From Epilithonimonas tenax DSM 16811 (GTDB taxonomy: Bacteria > Bacteroidota > Bacteroidia > Flavobacteriales > Weeksellaceae), in the NCBI RefSeq assembly GCF_000428485.1, contig NZ_AUAA01000010.1:1-64000 (forward strand): 64,000 nt of DNA. The letters are read 5' to 3'. The notes beneath the pieces were generated by a model. That model had not been told where the DNA came from, searched no databases, and saw only the letters and a program-made list of their open reading frames with translations. A program made the position numbers and the translations under genes. Positions 25,716 to 34,758 of this stretch are shown here, piece after piece. How positions within the stretch are numbered: position 1 is the first letter of the stretch; every line of letters starts with the position of its first letter.

Positions 25716-25937
25716 ATGTATTGGACATTAGAATTAGCATCTTACCTAAGTGATGCACCTTGGCCGATGACCAAGGCAGAATTAATTGATTACGCCATCA
25801 GAACCGGAGCACCTATGGAAGTTGTAGAAAACCTGCAAGCCATCGAGGACGAAGGAGAAATTTATGATGCGATAGACGAAATCTGGAGCGACTATCCTAC
25901 AGACGAGGATTACCTCTGGAACGAAGACGAATACTAA
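25716..25937 (+). CDS. DUF2795 domain protein
   Basis: Acidic protein of 73 residues, almost the whole length being the DUF2795 fold. It starts Y-W-T-L-E-L-A-S-Y-L, contains W-P-M-T-K-A-E-L-I-D-Y-A and ends with a D/E-rich tail. It is strongly conserved and single-copy in Flavobacteriia; the function is unknown. No signal peptide. It lies upstream of secA with a repeat-bearing spacer of 100 bp, so co-transcription is uncertain. Confidence 0.85.
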   Translation: MYWTLELASYLSDAPWPMTKAELIDYAIRTGAPMEVVENLQAIEDEGEIYDAIDEIWSDYPTDEDYLWNEDEY

Positions 25938-25940
25938 CGT

Positions 25941-26011
25941 GCTTTTGGCTTTTGGCTTTTTGCCTTTTGCCAATCGTTCTTTTAAATAAAATAACGCAGT
26001 TAGCCAAAAGC
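25941..26011. repeat. CTTTTGGCT word repeat with inverted copy
   Basis: Between the DUF2795 gene and secA, GCTTTTGGCT is followed at once by TTTGGCTTTTTGCC and similar words. A perfect inverted copy, AGCCAAAAGC, lies at 26002-26011, so the RNA could fold into a long hairpin. The words resemble slippage-derived spacer repeats, as at 6361 and 58404. Confidence 0.5.
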
Positions 26012-26037
26012 TAAGTGCAAACCGCAAATAGCAAATT

Positions 26038-29000
26038 ATGAGTTTTTTAAATACCGTTCTTAAAAGTTTTTTGGGAGACAAAAATGCAAAAGATCTTAAA
26101 GAAGTAAAAAAAGTTGTCGCAAAAATTAAAACAGTAGAATCTGGGATCCAATCATTATCCGATGATGGACTGAGAGATAAAACCGCAGAATTTAAAGATA
26201 AGATAAAATCTGCCACTGCTAATTTTACCACCCAAATAGAACAGATTAAAGAGCAAATAAAAGACTCAACCAATGTGGACGAGAAAGAAGCGCTTTTTAC
26301 CAAAATCGAAACGCTGAAAAAAGAGTCTTACGAGGTAGAAGAAAAAGTCCTTGCTGAAGTTCTTCCGGAGGCTTTTGCTTTGGTAAAGGAAACATCCAGA
26401 CGTCTTGCCCAAAACGGAGAAATCCGTGTGAGAGCTACAAACCGCGATCGCGAATTGGCTGCTACGAAAGATTTTGTAGTTCTGGAAGGCGACACTGCCG
26501 TTTGGAAAAACAAATGGGATGCTGCCGGAACGCCCGTTGTTTGGGATATGGTGCATTATGATACGCAGTTTATCGGGGGTGTTGTACTTCACCAGGGGAA
26601 AATCGCAGAGATGGCAACCGGCGAAGGTAAAACGCTTGTGGGAACCTTGCCCATTTATCTTAATGCGCTTCCTGGCCGTGGCGTTCACGTGGTAACTGTG
26701 AATGACTATTTGGCGAAGCGTGACTCCGCCTGGATGGGACCATTGTACGAATTCCACGGAATGACGATTGACTGTATCGACCTTCACCAGCCGAACTCAG
26801 ACGCACGTAGAAAAGCATACCAATCCAGCATTACGTACGGAACTAATAACGAATTCGGTTTCGACTACCTGAGAGATAATATGGTCACTTCTCCAACTGA
26901 ATTAGTTCAGGGAGAATTGAACTTTGCCATTGTGGATGAGGTGGATTCTGTTTTGGTAGATGATGCCAGAACACCATTGATCATTTCTGGTCCGGTGCCA
27001 CAAGGAGACAGACAGGAATTCGATGTTTTGAAACCATCAATTGACAGAATTGTTGAAGTGCAGAAAAAAGCGGTTTCAGTTCTTTTCAATGAAGCTAAAA
27101 AATTAATCGCTGCCGGAAAAACCAAAGAAGGCGGTTTCAAATTACTACAAGCTTACAGAGGCCTTCCGAAAAACAGACAATTGATCAAATTCTTGTCAGA
27201 AAGCGGAAATCGTGCGTTGCTACAAAAAGTAGAAGGCCAGTACATGGCAGACAACAACCGTGATATGCCGATTGTGGACAAAGATCTTTATTTCGTCATC
27301 GATGAAAAAAATAATCAAATCGATCTGACAGATAAAGGTGTAGAATATATGTCTGCCGGTAACGAGGATCAGCAATTCTTTGTTTTGACTGATATTGGAA
27401 GCGAAATTGCTGATATAGAAAAGAAAAACCTATCTAAAGAAGAAGAGTTTGCTGCGAAAGAAGAATTGTACAGAGATTTTTCTATTAAATCTGAGCGTAT
27501 TCACACATTAAATCAATTGCTTAAAGCTTATACATTATTCGAAAAAGATGATGAATATGTGGTAATTGACGGCGAGGTGAAAATCGTAGATGAGCAAACA
27601 GGCCGTATCATGGAAGGAAGACGTTATTCTGACGGACTTCACCAAGCGATAGAAGCTAAAGAAAATGTAAAGATCGAGGCAGCAACTCAAACCTTTGCAA
27701 CGGTTACTTTGCAGAACTACTTCCGTATGTACAACAAGCTGGCTGGGATGACCGGAACTGCGGAAACAGAAGCTGGAGAATTCTGGCAGATTTACAAATT
27801 GGATGTGGTTGTAATCCCTACCAACAGAGTGATCCAAAGAGATGACAGACAAGATTTGGTTTTCAAAACCAATCGTGAAAAATACAATGCAGTAATCGAG
27901 GAAATCGAAAAACTGGTACAAGCCGGAAGACCTATTCTGGTGGGTACTACTTCCGTAGAAATTTCTCAATTGTTGTCAAAAGCATTAAGCTTAAGAAAAA
28001 TCCCTCACAACGTACTGAATGCGAAACTTCACAAGAAGGAAGCAGAAATCGTAGCAGAAGCCGGTGGCGCAGGTGTTGTAACCATTGCAACCAATATGGC
28101 AGGTAGAGGAACGGATATCAAACTGAAAGGCGATGTAAAAGCCAACGGTGGTCTTGCGATCATCGGAACAGAAAGACACGATTCCCGCCGTGTGGACAGA
28201 CAGTTGAGAGGTAGAGCAGGCCGTCAGGGAGATCCGGGAAGTTCTCAGTTTTATGTTTCTTTGGAAGATAACCTGATGCGTCTTTTCGGATCTGAAAGGA
28301 TTGCGAAAATGATGGACAGAATGGGACATAAAGATGGTGAAGTCATTCAGCATTCTATGATCTCAAAATCGATCGAAAGAGCTCAGAAAAAAGTAGAGGA
28401 AAACAATTTCGGTGTCAGAAAAAGATTGTTGGAGTATGATGATGTGATGAACAAGCAACGTGACGTGATTTACAAACGTAGAAAGAACGCACTGTTCGGC
28501 GATCACTTGAAGTACGACATCGTGAATATGATCTACGATACGGCTGCAGCGATTGTTTCTCAGTCCAAAGCCACTGGAAATTACAAAGATTTCGAATTCG
28601 ATATCATTAAATATTTCACCATGGAGTCTCCTGTAACCGAATCTGAATTTGCCAGCACTCAGATTCCTGCGTTGACGGATATTGTTTTCAAAGCAGCAAA
28701 AGAAGACTACGATCTCAGACTGAACCTACTGAAAGAGAAAGCCTACCCTATTATTGAGAATGTATTCCTCAACCAAGGTTCTATGTTCAAAATGATCCAG
28801 GTTCCTTTCACAGATGGTATCAAAACCATGACCATCGTAACAGATCTTAAAGAAGCTTATGAATCTAAATGTGATAGCCTGATCACAGATTTTGAAAAAA
28901 ATATTTCTCTGTCTATCATTGATGAAAACTGGAAAACACACTTGAGAGAAATGGATGACCTTCGTCGTTCTTCCCAAGGTGCAGTTTATGAGCAAAAAGA

Positions 29001-29109
29001 TCCCTTGGTAATCTATAAACAAGAATCGTTCTTCCTTTTCAGCGAAATGGTAGAAAAAGTGAACAAAGAAATCGTTTCATTCTTATACAAAGGAGAGATC
29101 CCTGCATAA
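26038..29109 (+). CDS. secA: Preprotein translocase ATPase
   Basis: Motor that drives unfolded preproteins through SecYEG. The 1023 residues include NBD1 with Walker A M-A-T-G-E-G-K-T and [13 protein letters not shown]. The preprotein cross-linking region and NBD2 follow, with M-A-G-R-G-T-D-I and the [14 protein letters not shown] motif. Helical wing and scaffold domains end with [10 protein letters not shown]. An extended N-terminal region and an insertion make it longer than E. coli SecA, as is usual in Bacteroidetes. The zinc-binding C-terminal tail is absent. A strong terminator follows. Confidence 0.98.
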   Translation: MSFLNTVLKSFLGDKNAKDLKEVKKVVAKIKTVESGIQSLSDDGLRDKTAEFKDKIKSATANFTTQIEQIKEQIKDSTNVDEKEALFTKIETLKKESYEVEEKVLAEVLPEAFALVKETSRRLAQNGEIRVRATNRDRELAATKDFVVLEGDTAVWKNKWDAAGTPVVWDMVHYDTQFIGGVVLHQGKIAEMATGEGKTLVGTLPIYLNALPGRGVHVVTVNDYLAKRDSAWMGPLYEFHGMTIDCIDLHQPNSDARRKAYQSSITYGTNNEFGFDYLRDNMVTSPTELVQGELNFAIVDEVDSVLVDDARTPLIISGPVPQGDRQEFDVLKPSIDRIVEVQKKAVSVLFNEAKKLIAAGKTKEGGFKLLQAYRGLPKNRQLIKFLSESGNRALLQKVEGQYMADNNRDMPIVDKDLYFVIDEKNNQIDLTDKGVEYMSAGNEDQQFFVLTDIGSEIADIEKKNLSKEEEFAAKEELYRDFSIKSERIHTLNQLLKAYTLFEKDDEYVVIDGEVKIVDEQTGRIMEGRRYSDGLHQAIEAKENVKIEAATQTFATVTLQNYFRMYNKLAGMTGTAETEAGEFWQIYKLDVVVIPTNRVIQRDDRQDLVFKTNREKYNAVIEEIEKLVQAGRPILVGTTSVEISQLLSKALSLRKIPHNVLNAKLHKKEAEIVAEAGGAGVVTIATNMAGRGTDIKLKGDVKANGGLAIIGTERHDSRRVDRQLRGRAGRQGDPGSSQFYVSLEDNLMRLFGSERIAKMMDRMGHKDGEVIQHSMISKSIERAQKKVEENNFGVRKRLLEYDDVMNKQRDVIYKRRKNALFGDHLKYDIVNMIYDTAAAIVSQSKATGNYKDFEFDIIKYFTMESPVTESEFASTQIPALTDIVFKAAKEDYDLRLNLLKEKAYPIIENVFLNQGSMFKMIQVPFTDGIKTMTIVTDLKEAYESKCDSLITDFEKNISLSIIDENWKTHLREMDDLRRSSQGAVYEQKDPLVIYKQESFFLFSEMVEKVNKEIVSFLYKGEIPA

Positions 29110-29129
29110 GAAAATTACATACACAAAGC

Positions 29130-29157
29130 AAAACCCGTTGGTCTTCAACGGGTTTTT
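29130..29157 (+). terminator. Strong intrinsic terminator of secA
   Basis: AAAACCCGTTG (29130-29140) and CAACGGGTTTT form a perfect stem of 11 bp with a 5-nt loop, ending in six T. Confidence 0.85.
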
Positions 29158-29205
29158 TGTTTATATTAATTCTAAATAGCGTGATAAAAATCATCAAGTT
29201 TGTTA

Positions 29206-29218
29206 ATTTAGAATAAAT
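29206..29218 (+). promoter_or_regulatory. Palindrome ATTTAGAATAAAT in the siderophore-receptor promoter
   Basis: The 13-bp inverted repeat ATTTA-GAA-TAAAT lies 10 nt upstream of the -7 box of the TonB receptor gene. An inverted copy of the ATTTAGAAT half (ATTCTAAAT) lies upstream near 29169. Position and AT-rich symmetry suit a Fur-type operator, but the consensus for this genus is not known to me. Confidence 0.35.
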
Positions 29219-29227
29219 AAAAATAAT

Positions 29228-29235
29228 ACCTTTGC
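29228..29235 (+). promoter_or_regulatory. -7 box TACCTTTG for the TonB receptor
   Basis: Exact TAnnTTTG match 17 nt before the ATG at 29253; it overlaps an upstream in-frame TTG at 29232, which argues against that start. A TTTG at 29199-29202 is 25 nt upstream, slightly too far for an ideal promoter. Confidence 0.5.
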
Positions 29236-29252
29236 TAAAATTAATTCTAGCA

Positions 29253-31409
29253 ATGAAGAAAGTTATTGTATGTGCAGTGGTCCTAGTGTCCACTTTTGCT
29301 TATTCTCAGGAGAATGACACGATTACGTCAAGTGATATTGATGAGATAGTACTCCAGGGAAAATACTATCAAAAATATAAATTAAACGAAGTTTCTGGCT
29401 CTTTGCGTTTGCAAACACCTATCCTAGAACTTCCACAAAACGTACAATCTATCAGTGCACGGGTTTTAGCAGATCAGATCACCTTAAATATGTCCGAGGG
29501 CATTGTCAGAAACGTAAGCGGTGCTAGAAAAGTAGAACATTGGGACAATGTCTATTCCAACGTATTTATGAGAGGCGCCAGCATTGCAACTTATATGAAC
29601 GGAATGAACGTCACCTCAACTTGGGGACCGATCAATCCGGATGTTTCTATCATAGACAGAATCGAGTTTGTAAAAGGGCCTGCGGGATTTATGGGCTCTA
29701 TGGGAGATCCTGCTGGTTTTTACAATATCGTTACGAAAAAACCAACCGGGAAATTCCAGAATTCTGTCAGATTCACAACAGGAAGTTATGATCTTTTCAG
29801 GGGTGAAGCCGACTTGGATGGTGTTATTGTCAAAGATGGTGTTCTGGATTACCGATTGAATCTTATGGGAAGTACGAATGGATCTTGGGTGGAAAATGAT
29901 AAGACTAAAAAAATTATTGTTGCTCCGTCTCTCACTTTCAGACCTACCAAAACAACAACTTTCACAGCACAGTACAACTACCAGTATTTAAAATTCTCAC
30001 AGCCCGGCGCTTACCTAATGTCCAATGATGGCTATGCAACACTAGGTGTCCACACCAACTATAACGACAAGAACTTCAAAGAAACTGAAGTAAAGGATCA
30101 AAGTTTATTTCTTAGTTTAGATCAGAAACTATTTGGTGATTGGACGTGGAGCACGCAATACGCTTTTATGGATTTGAACTATGATGGTGGCTCTTGGTGG
30201 GGATCATTCGATACCGCAAATAGCAATGTATTCAACAGAACATTGAGCAACTGGCAAGCTATCGGGAAAAATCATATTTTCCAGACTTACCTGAGAGGTA
30301 GTGTGAAAACAGGAAATATCGTCCACAAAATCATTGCTGGTTTTGATTATGGAGACAGAAAATACAATGCCGATTTCTCCAGCTACGGAGCAGGCGTTTA
30401 TCCGATCGACATTCACAATCCGCTGTATGGTGTAGATCCTTCAACGCTGCCGTCGGATGACTTTTATACCTTAAATACTGCAGCTCCTTACTATAATGAC
30501 CAAGGTGTAAAATATACCTCTTACTATGCACAGGATCAAATCGAACTTTTCGACAACAAACTTCGCCTTACCTTAGCGGGCAGATATACAAACGGTAAAA
30601 CATATGCAGGCTATCCCAATTTAGGTACAGTTACACCGGATACCGCAGGTGAGTTTACCCCTAGAGTTGGCGCAAGCTTTTCTGTCAACGATGACTTTTC
30701 TGTCTATGGTGTCTTTGATAAAACATTTGCACCACAGTCAGCCATACAATATTCAGAATCCAGTATGGCAGGACAGCCGCTTACAACGCCTTTTAAAGGT
30801 CAAAATCTGGAAGTTGGTATGAAAAAAGACTGGTTTGGCGGTCAATGGAATTCTACATTTGCCGTTTACGAAATCAGAAGACAAAATATATTCACATCAG
30901 ATACCGCACATCCTAACTTAGGCTTCTCATTAGCGACCGGAGAGCAAAGAGCCAGAGGATTCGAAGCTGATATCAAAGGTGAAATTGTCAATGGTCTTAA
31001 TGTGATCATCAATTACGCTTATACAGATGCTAAAACTATCAAAGATAATGACGCCACAAGAATAGGACAGCAATCTCCCGGCAATGCTAAAAACGTACAA
31101 AACACTTGGTTAAGCTACAGATTTGGAACTGGATTACTGAACGGATTCGGTATATCCGCAGGTTATCAATACCAAGGTGGGCGACAATCTTGGTTTGGAA
31201 CCAGCGCAAAGTATGATCAAAGATTAGAAGATTATTTCGATACCAACTTTGGGATTTCTTATGTGGCAAAACAATTCGACATTAATTTGATTTTAAATAA
31301 TGTGCTCAACAGAAAATTATACAGTGGTTATAGATCTGACGATGGCTCATATGCCTGGATCTACAACGCTCCAAGAAACTGGAGAATGTCAATCGCATAC
31401 AAGTTTTAA
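29253..31409 (+). CDS. TonB-dependent siderophore receptor
   Basis: Outer-membrane receptor of 718 residues that imports ferric siderophores with energy from TonB. After a signal peptide (cleavage near A-Y-S-Q), a plug domain follows with P-I-L-E-L-P-Q-N-V-Q-S-I-S and V-F-M-R-G-A. The typical D-R-I-E-F-V-K-G-P-A-G-F-M-G segment is there too. The 22-strand barrel ends N-W-R-M-S-I-A-Y-K-F with the terminal Phe used by BAM. There is no N-terminal carboxypeptidase-like domain or signalling domain. The next gene is a PepSY membrane protein, a common partner in siderophore uptake. Ligand unknown. Confidence 0.93.
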   Translation: MKKVIVCAVVLVSTFAYSQENDTITSSDIDEIVLQGKYYQKYKLNEVSGSLRLQTPILELPQNVQSISARVLADQITLNMSEGIVRNVSGARKVEHWDNVYSNVFMRGASIATYMNGMNVTSTWGPINPDVSIIDRIEFVKGPAGFMGSMGDPAGFYNIVTKKPTGKFQNSVRFTTGSYDLFRGEADLDGVIVKDGVLDYRLNLMGSTNGSWVENDKTKKIIVAPSLTFRPTKTTTFTAQYNYQYLKFSQPGAYLMSNDGYATLGVHTNYNDKNFKETEVKDQSLFLSLDQKLFGDWTWSTQYAFMDLNYDGGSWWGSFDTANSNVFNRTLSNWQAIGKNHIFQTYLRGSVKTGNIVHKIIAGFDYGDRKYNADFSSYGAGVYPIDIHNPLYGVDPSTLPSDDFYTLNTAAPYYNDQGVKYTSYYAQDQIELFDNKLRLTLAGRYTNGKTYAGYPNLGTVTPDTAGEFTPRVGASFSVNDDFSVYGVFDKTFAPQSAIQYSESSMAGQPLTTPFKGQNLEVGMKKDWFGGQWNSTFAVYEIRRQNIFTSDTAHPNLGFSLATGEQRARGFEADIKGEIVNGLNVIINYAYTDAKTIKDNDATRIGQQSPGNAKNVQNTWLSYRFGTGLLNGFGISAGYQYQGGRQSWFGTSAKYDQRLEDYFDTNFGISYVAKQFDINLILNNVLNRKLYSGYRSDDGSYAWIYNAPRNWRMSIAYKF

Positions 31410-31460
31410 TTGAGATCAAAAAAAACTTTTTTTTAATTTTCAGAAACTCCAATTGAGCAC

Positions 31461-32666
31461 ATGAGGAAAAAACACCATCATAAAAAGAAACCGGGTTCCT
31501 TCAAAATCTGGACAGCCAAACTACATCTGTGGTTTGGCTTGTCCATTGGTACATTGATCTTTATCATTGCTATCACCGGCGCATTATTCGTATTCAAGGA
31601 CGAGGTAGAAAACTTTTCCCGAAAAGAATACATCTACCACAATGAGCAGAATATTGACCAAAAGCAAATCTTGCCCATCCGCCAGATGGAAAAACTGGTA
31701 AATCACCAGACCAAGGAGAAATACCCGATCCATTGGGTAAACGTCCCCATTGACAAAACAATGTCCTACCAGTTCTATTGGTACGAGCATCAGCCAGACC
31801 AGTGGAATTATTTTGATGAGTTTCCCATCTATAAAGTAGCGTATGTCAACCCTTACACCGGGAAAGTTTTACAGACCTATGATGAGAAAAACGGATTTTT
31901 TGCCATCGTAAAATCCATCCACTGGAGTTTCCTTTTGAAGCAGGATTGGGGCACTTATGTTGTCGGGATTCCGGTCGTGATTTTCCTGATAATGCTTATC
32001 TCAGGAATTATCCTCTGGTGGCCAAAAAACAAAGCGGCCCGAAAACAGCGTTTCGCTTTCCAGTGGAAAAACACCACCAGATGGAAAAGGAAAAACTATG
32101 ACCTTCATAATGTCCTGGGATTCTACTCCTCTATTTTCGCTTTGATTCTTACAATTACCGGATTATTTTATGCATTCTTTGTAGTGCAGGCGATGATCTA
32201 CTATGCATTTTCAGGAGGTGAAACGGCTTATCCGGACTTTTCTAAGATCACCACCAAAGCACCAATCGAGATGAGGACACACCGTACTTTGGATAAGATC
32301 TCAGACAAAGTGAAAGAACTTTATCCTACAGCTTTTGGTTTCAGTCTGGATCTTGGTCATCCGCATTTGGATGATCACGAACATCCGAATTTCGAGGTTT
32401 ATGTCAAGCATCTTTCCTATTCTTATCACAAAAGCAGCAGCCTGATCTTTGATGAGAATTCTGGCGAACTGCTTCACACGCATGATCCAGAAGACAAGAA
32501 CTTTGGTGAAAAAACAGTCGCCGCCAATTATGACATTCACGTGGGCGCCATCCTAGGCTTGCCTACCAAGATCATCGCCTTCATCGTCAGCCTTATCATT
32601 GCATCGATGCCGATTACCGGTTTTATGATCTGGTGGGGACGTAGAAAGAAAATTCAGATCAAATAA
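31461..32666 (+). CDS. PepSY-associated membrane protein (siderophore-linked reductase type)
   Basis: Inner-membrane protein of 401 residues with four main helices: near 27-47, 168-190, 215-240 and 370-390. It starts with a His/Lys-rich segment (K-K-H-H-H-K-K-K) and the L-H-L-W-F-G-L motif that begins this family. The conserved H-W-S-F and D-L-H-N-V-L-G-F-Y segments carry histidines that could hold heme. Two PepSY-like periplasmic parts lie between helices. Family members next to TonB receptors are thought to reduce or process ferric siderophores in the periplasm. It starts 51 bp after the receptor, so they share a transcript. Confidence 0.85.
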   Translation: MRKKHHHKKKPGSFKIWTAKLHLWFGLSIGTLIFIIAITGALFVFKDEVENFSRKEYIYHNEQNIDQKQILPIRQMEKLVNHQTKEKYPIHWVNVPIDKTMSYQFYWYEHQPDQWNYFDEFPIYKVAYVNPYTGKVLQTYDEKNGFFAIVKSIHWSFLLKQDWGTYVVGIPVVIFLIMLISGIILWWPKNKAARKQRFAFQWKNTTRWKRKNYDLHNVLGFYSSIFALILTITGLFYAFFVVQAMIYYAFSGGETAYPDFSKITTKAPIEMRTHRTLDKISDKVKELYPTAFGFSLDLGHPHLDDHEHPNFEVYVKHLSYSYHKSSSLIFDENSGELLHTHDPEDKNFGEKTVAANYDIHVGAILGLPTKIIAFIVSLIIASMPITGFMIWWGRRKKIQIK

Positions 32667-32675
32667 TTGATGTTA

Positions 32676-32702
32676 AACCAGAATTTACCATTCGGGTTTT
32701 TT
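32676..32702 (+). terminator. Terminator of the siderophore unit
   Basis: AACCAGAAT (32676-32684) pairs with ATTCGGGTT (32690-32698) with one mismatch, followed by a T run. Confidence 0.65.
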
Positions 32703-33004
32703 CTTAATTTGAACACATCCTATCAGCGTCTGTTTAAAAATAATTAAAAAGTAAAATTTTCAAGACATATTTTCTTTTCCCCAACGCCAAAGGGCGGAAA
32801 AATGCTTAGGAAATTTCGTGAAAACGACGTGCTTTACGGTTGGGGAAATCATTTCGATGACATTTAAACATTCACTTCGTCTGATTAGAGTAATTTTCAG
32901 TACAAGTTGCTTATTTTTCATCCCCCTCAAATTAAATTTAAATTAATATTTACCGAATATTAAAAACCTTTTTTCTAAATTTAGGGACTTAAAAATTTTG
33001 ATCG
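32703..33004. other. Spacer before the ROK kinase gene
   Basis: Apart from the repeat element above, no gene is supported. A TAAATTTA box at 32976-32983, one base from TAnnTTTG, lies 21 nt before the ATG at 33005 and may be its promoter. Confidence 0.45.
32726..32875. repeat. Degenerate MITE-like element with IS5-type end
   Basis: The left end GCGTCTGTTTAAAAAT (32726-32741) matches the terminal sequence of the IS at 238-253 in inverted orientation. The right end TTTAAACATTCAC (32863-32875) matches the inverse of the left end at 10 of 13 positions. Inside, TTTCCCCAAC and GTTGGGGAAA form a perfect 10-bp inverted pair, and CGCC-AAAG-GGCG a small hairpin. The segment around G-G-G-G-A-A-A-T resembles the element at 44557. 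No clear target duplication is visible. Confidence 0.45.
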
Positions 33005-33976
33005 ATGTCATTAATTGATTTATCACGACAAATCGCCATAGGTATAGATATTGGCGGCACCAATACCAAATTTGGTTTGGTCAACCACCGCGGGGAAATC
33101 CTCGCAAAAGGAAGCATAAAAACCGAAGACTACAAACAGGTAGAAGATTTTATAGAAGCTTTATCTGTGAACATCAAACCTCTGATTGATCAAGTTTCCA
33201 AAAATACCACTCTTGACGGAATTGGCGTTGGCGCACCCAATGCAAATTACTACACAGGCACGATAGAGTTAGCGCCCAATCTTCCTTGGAAGGGTGTTGT
33301 CCCTTTTGCAGAATTGATGACAAAGAAATTTGGCGTTCCTTGCAAAATGACCAACGATGCTAATGCAGCAGCACTTGGAGAAATGATGTTTGGCGCAGCA
33401 AGAGGGATGAAGGACTTTATCATGATCACACTTGGGACGGGCGTTGGAAGCGGCATCGTTGCCAGCGGAAGCTTGATCTACGGTCACGACGGATTTGCCG
33501 GAGAACTGGGACACACAGTTGTAAAACCAGGCGGAAGAAAACATTGGAGCACCGGTTCCGAAGGGAGTCTTGAGGCGTACGCATCTGCTACAGGAATTGC
33601 CATTACGGCAAAGAAATTCCGTGCAGAATTTCCCGATTCTATGCTGAACCAATATCCTGAAGAGACGATCAATTCTAAAACGGTTCACGAATGTGCCAAA
33701 AAAGGCGACCCAACAGCGATAGAAGTTTTCAGATATACAGGACAGAAATTAGGAGAAGCTTTGGCCAACTTCGTTATGTTCTCTTCACCTGAAGCCATTT
33801 TGTTGTTTGGTGGTGTGATAAAAGCCGGTGATTTTCTTCTGAAGCCGACAAAACTTCATATGGAAAGAAATCTGTTACCGATTTTCCGTTCAAAAGTGAA
33901 ATTGGTTTTCAGTGAACTAGACGAAGCGGATGCTGCTATTCTTGGCGCAAGTGCTTTGGTCTGGGAAAATAAATAA
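33005..33976 (+). CDS. ROK-family sugar kinase (glucokinase-like) lacking the zinc cysteines
   Basis: Phosphorylates a hexose, probably glucose, with ATP. The 323 residues have the N-terminal phosphate loop D-I-G-G-T-N-T-K-F-G and the catalytic D118 in N-D-A-N-A-A-A-L-G-E. L-G-T-G-V-G-S-G and G-E-L-G-H with H170 follow. The usual ROK zinc motif C-x-C-G-x2-G-C-x-E is replaced by H-W-S-T-G-S-E-G-S-L-E (180-190), so all three cysteines are missing. The rest of the fold is intact, so it is likely functional without structural zinc. It stands alone in its transcript. Confidence 0.88.
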   Translation: MSLIDLSRQIAIGIDIGGTNTKFGLVNHRGEILAKGSIKTEDYKQVEDFIEALSVNIKPLIDQVSKNTTLDGIGVGAPNANYYTGTIELAPNLPWKGVVPFAELMTKKFGVPCKMTNDANAAALGEMMFGAARGMKDFIMITLGTGVGSGIVASGSLIYGHDGFAGELGHTVVKPGGRKHWSTGSEGSLEAYASATGIAITAKKFRAEFPDSMLNQYPEETINSKTVHECAKKGDPTAIEVFRYTGQKLGEALANFVMFSSPEAILLFGGVIKAGDFLLKPTKLHMERNLLPIFRSKVKLVFSELDEADAAILGASALVWENK

Positions 33977-33987
33977 TTGTTATAGAG

Positions 33988-34056
33988 AAATCCTTTGATG
34001 TTGCTTTTTAATAGGAATAATATTTGCTGTTAAAAATGAGAAAAATCAAAGGATTT
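33988..34056 (+). terminator. Long-loop perfect inverted repeat between the ROK gene and msrA
   Basis: AAATCCTTTGAT (33988-33999) and ATCAAAGGATTT (34045-34056) are perfect 12-bp complements around a 45-nt A/T-rich loop. TTTC follows, and the msrA ATG is 14 nt further. It may terminate the ROK transcript or control msrA as an attenuator. Confidence 0.45.
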
Positions 34057-34069
34057 TTCTTGCTCAAAA

Positions 34070-34723
34070 ATGAAACGCTATTTATTAATCATTCTTAGTC
34101 TTTTTCTGGTCAATTGCAACGGGCAGGAAAAGAAATCAAAACCGTTAACAAATCAAAAAATGGATAAAAACAATTTGGAATATGCCACTTTGGCAGGCGG
34201 ATGTTTTTGGTGTGTGGAGAGTTGTTTCCATATGCTGAAGGGTGTAGAATCTGTAACATCAGGTTATTCTGGCGGGCAGAAGGACAACCCTACTTATGAA
34301 GAGGTATCTGCCGGAACTACGGGACACGCAGAAGTTATAGAAGTGGTTTACGATCCGAAGATCATTTCTTATAAGCAATTGCTGGAAGTGTTCTGGTTCT
34401 TACACAATCCTACCACTCTAAACAGACAAGGGAATGATATCGGAACACAGTACAGATCTGCTATTTTCTACCATTCCGACCAGCAAAAACAAGAAGCTGA
34501 AGAATCTATGAAAGCGTCTGAAGCCAAAGGCGAATGGAATGGAAAATACGTCACAGAGATCGTTCCTTTTAAAAAATTCTGGTCCGCAGAAGCTTATCAC
34601 CAAGGTTATTATAACGCCAATCCAAATCAGCCTTACTGCAGCGCTGTAGTTGGACCAAAGATTCAAAAATTCAAAAAACATTTTGGAGAATTGGGTTGGT
34701 TACAAGAAAAAGTGGAGCAATAA
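34070..34723 (+). CDS. msrA: Peptide-methionine (S)-S-oxide reductase, exported lipoprotein form
   Basis: Repairs oxidised methionine in envelope proteins. The 217 residues begin with a lipoprotein signal, lipobox L-V-N-C (C16), so the enzyme sits in the periplasm or on the outer membrane, unlike cytoplasmic MsrA. The catalytic motif G-G-C-F-W-C-V-E has C45 as nucleophile. G-Y-S-G-G, G-H-A-E-V and D-P-x-x-x-S-Y follow, with a late Cys in P-Y-C-S-A-V for recycling. The stop codon lies inside the loop of the terminator hairpin. A long inverted repeat lies just upstream. Confidence 0.96.
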   Translation: MKRYLLIILSLFLVNCNGQEKKSKPLTNQKMDKNNLEYATLAGGCFWCVESCFHMLKGVESVTSGYSGGQKDNPTYEEVSAGTTGHAEVIEVVYDPKIISYKQLLEVFWFLHNPTTLNRQGNDIGTQYRSAIFYHSDQQKQEAEESMKASEAKGEWNGKYVTEIVPFKKFWSAEAYHQGYYNANPNQPYCSAVVGPKIQKFKKHFGELGWLQEKVEQ

Positions 34724-34737
34724 GCTCCACTTTTTTA
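34709..34737 (+). terminator. Terminator overlapping the msrA stop codon
   Basis: GTGGAGC (34712-34718) and GCTCCAC (34724-34730) form a perfect stem, extended by A-U pairs, whose 5-nt loop contains the TAA stop. Six T follow. Confidence 0.85.
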
Positions 34738-34758
34738 TTTGTGATCTATTAAGACTAT

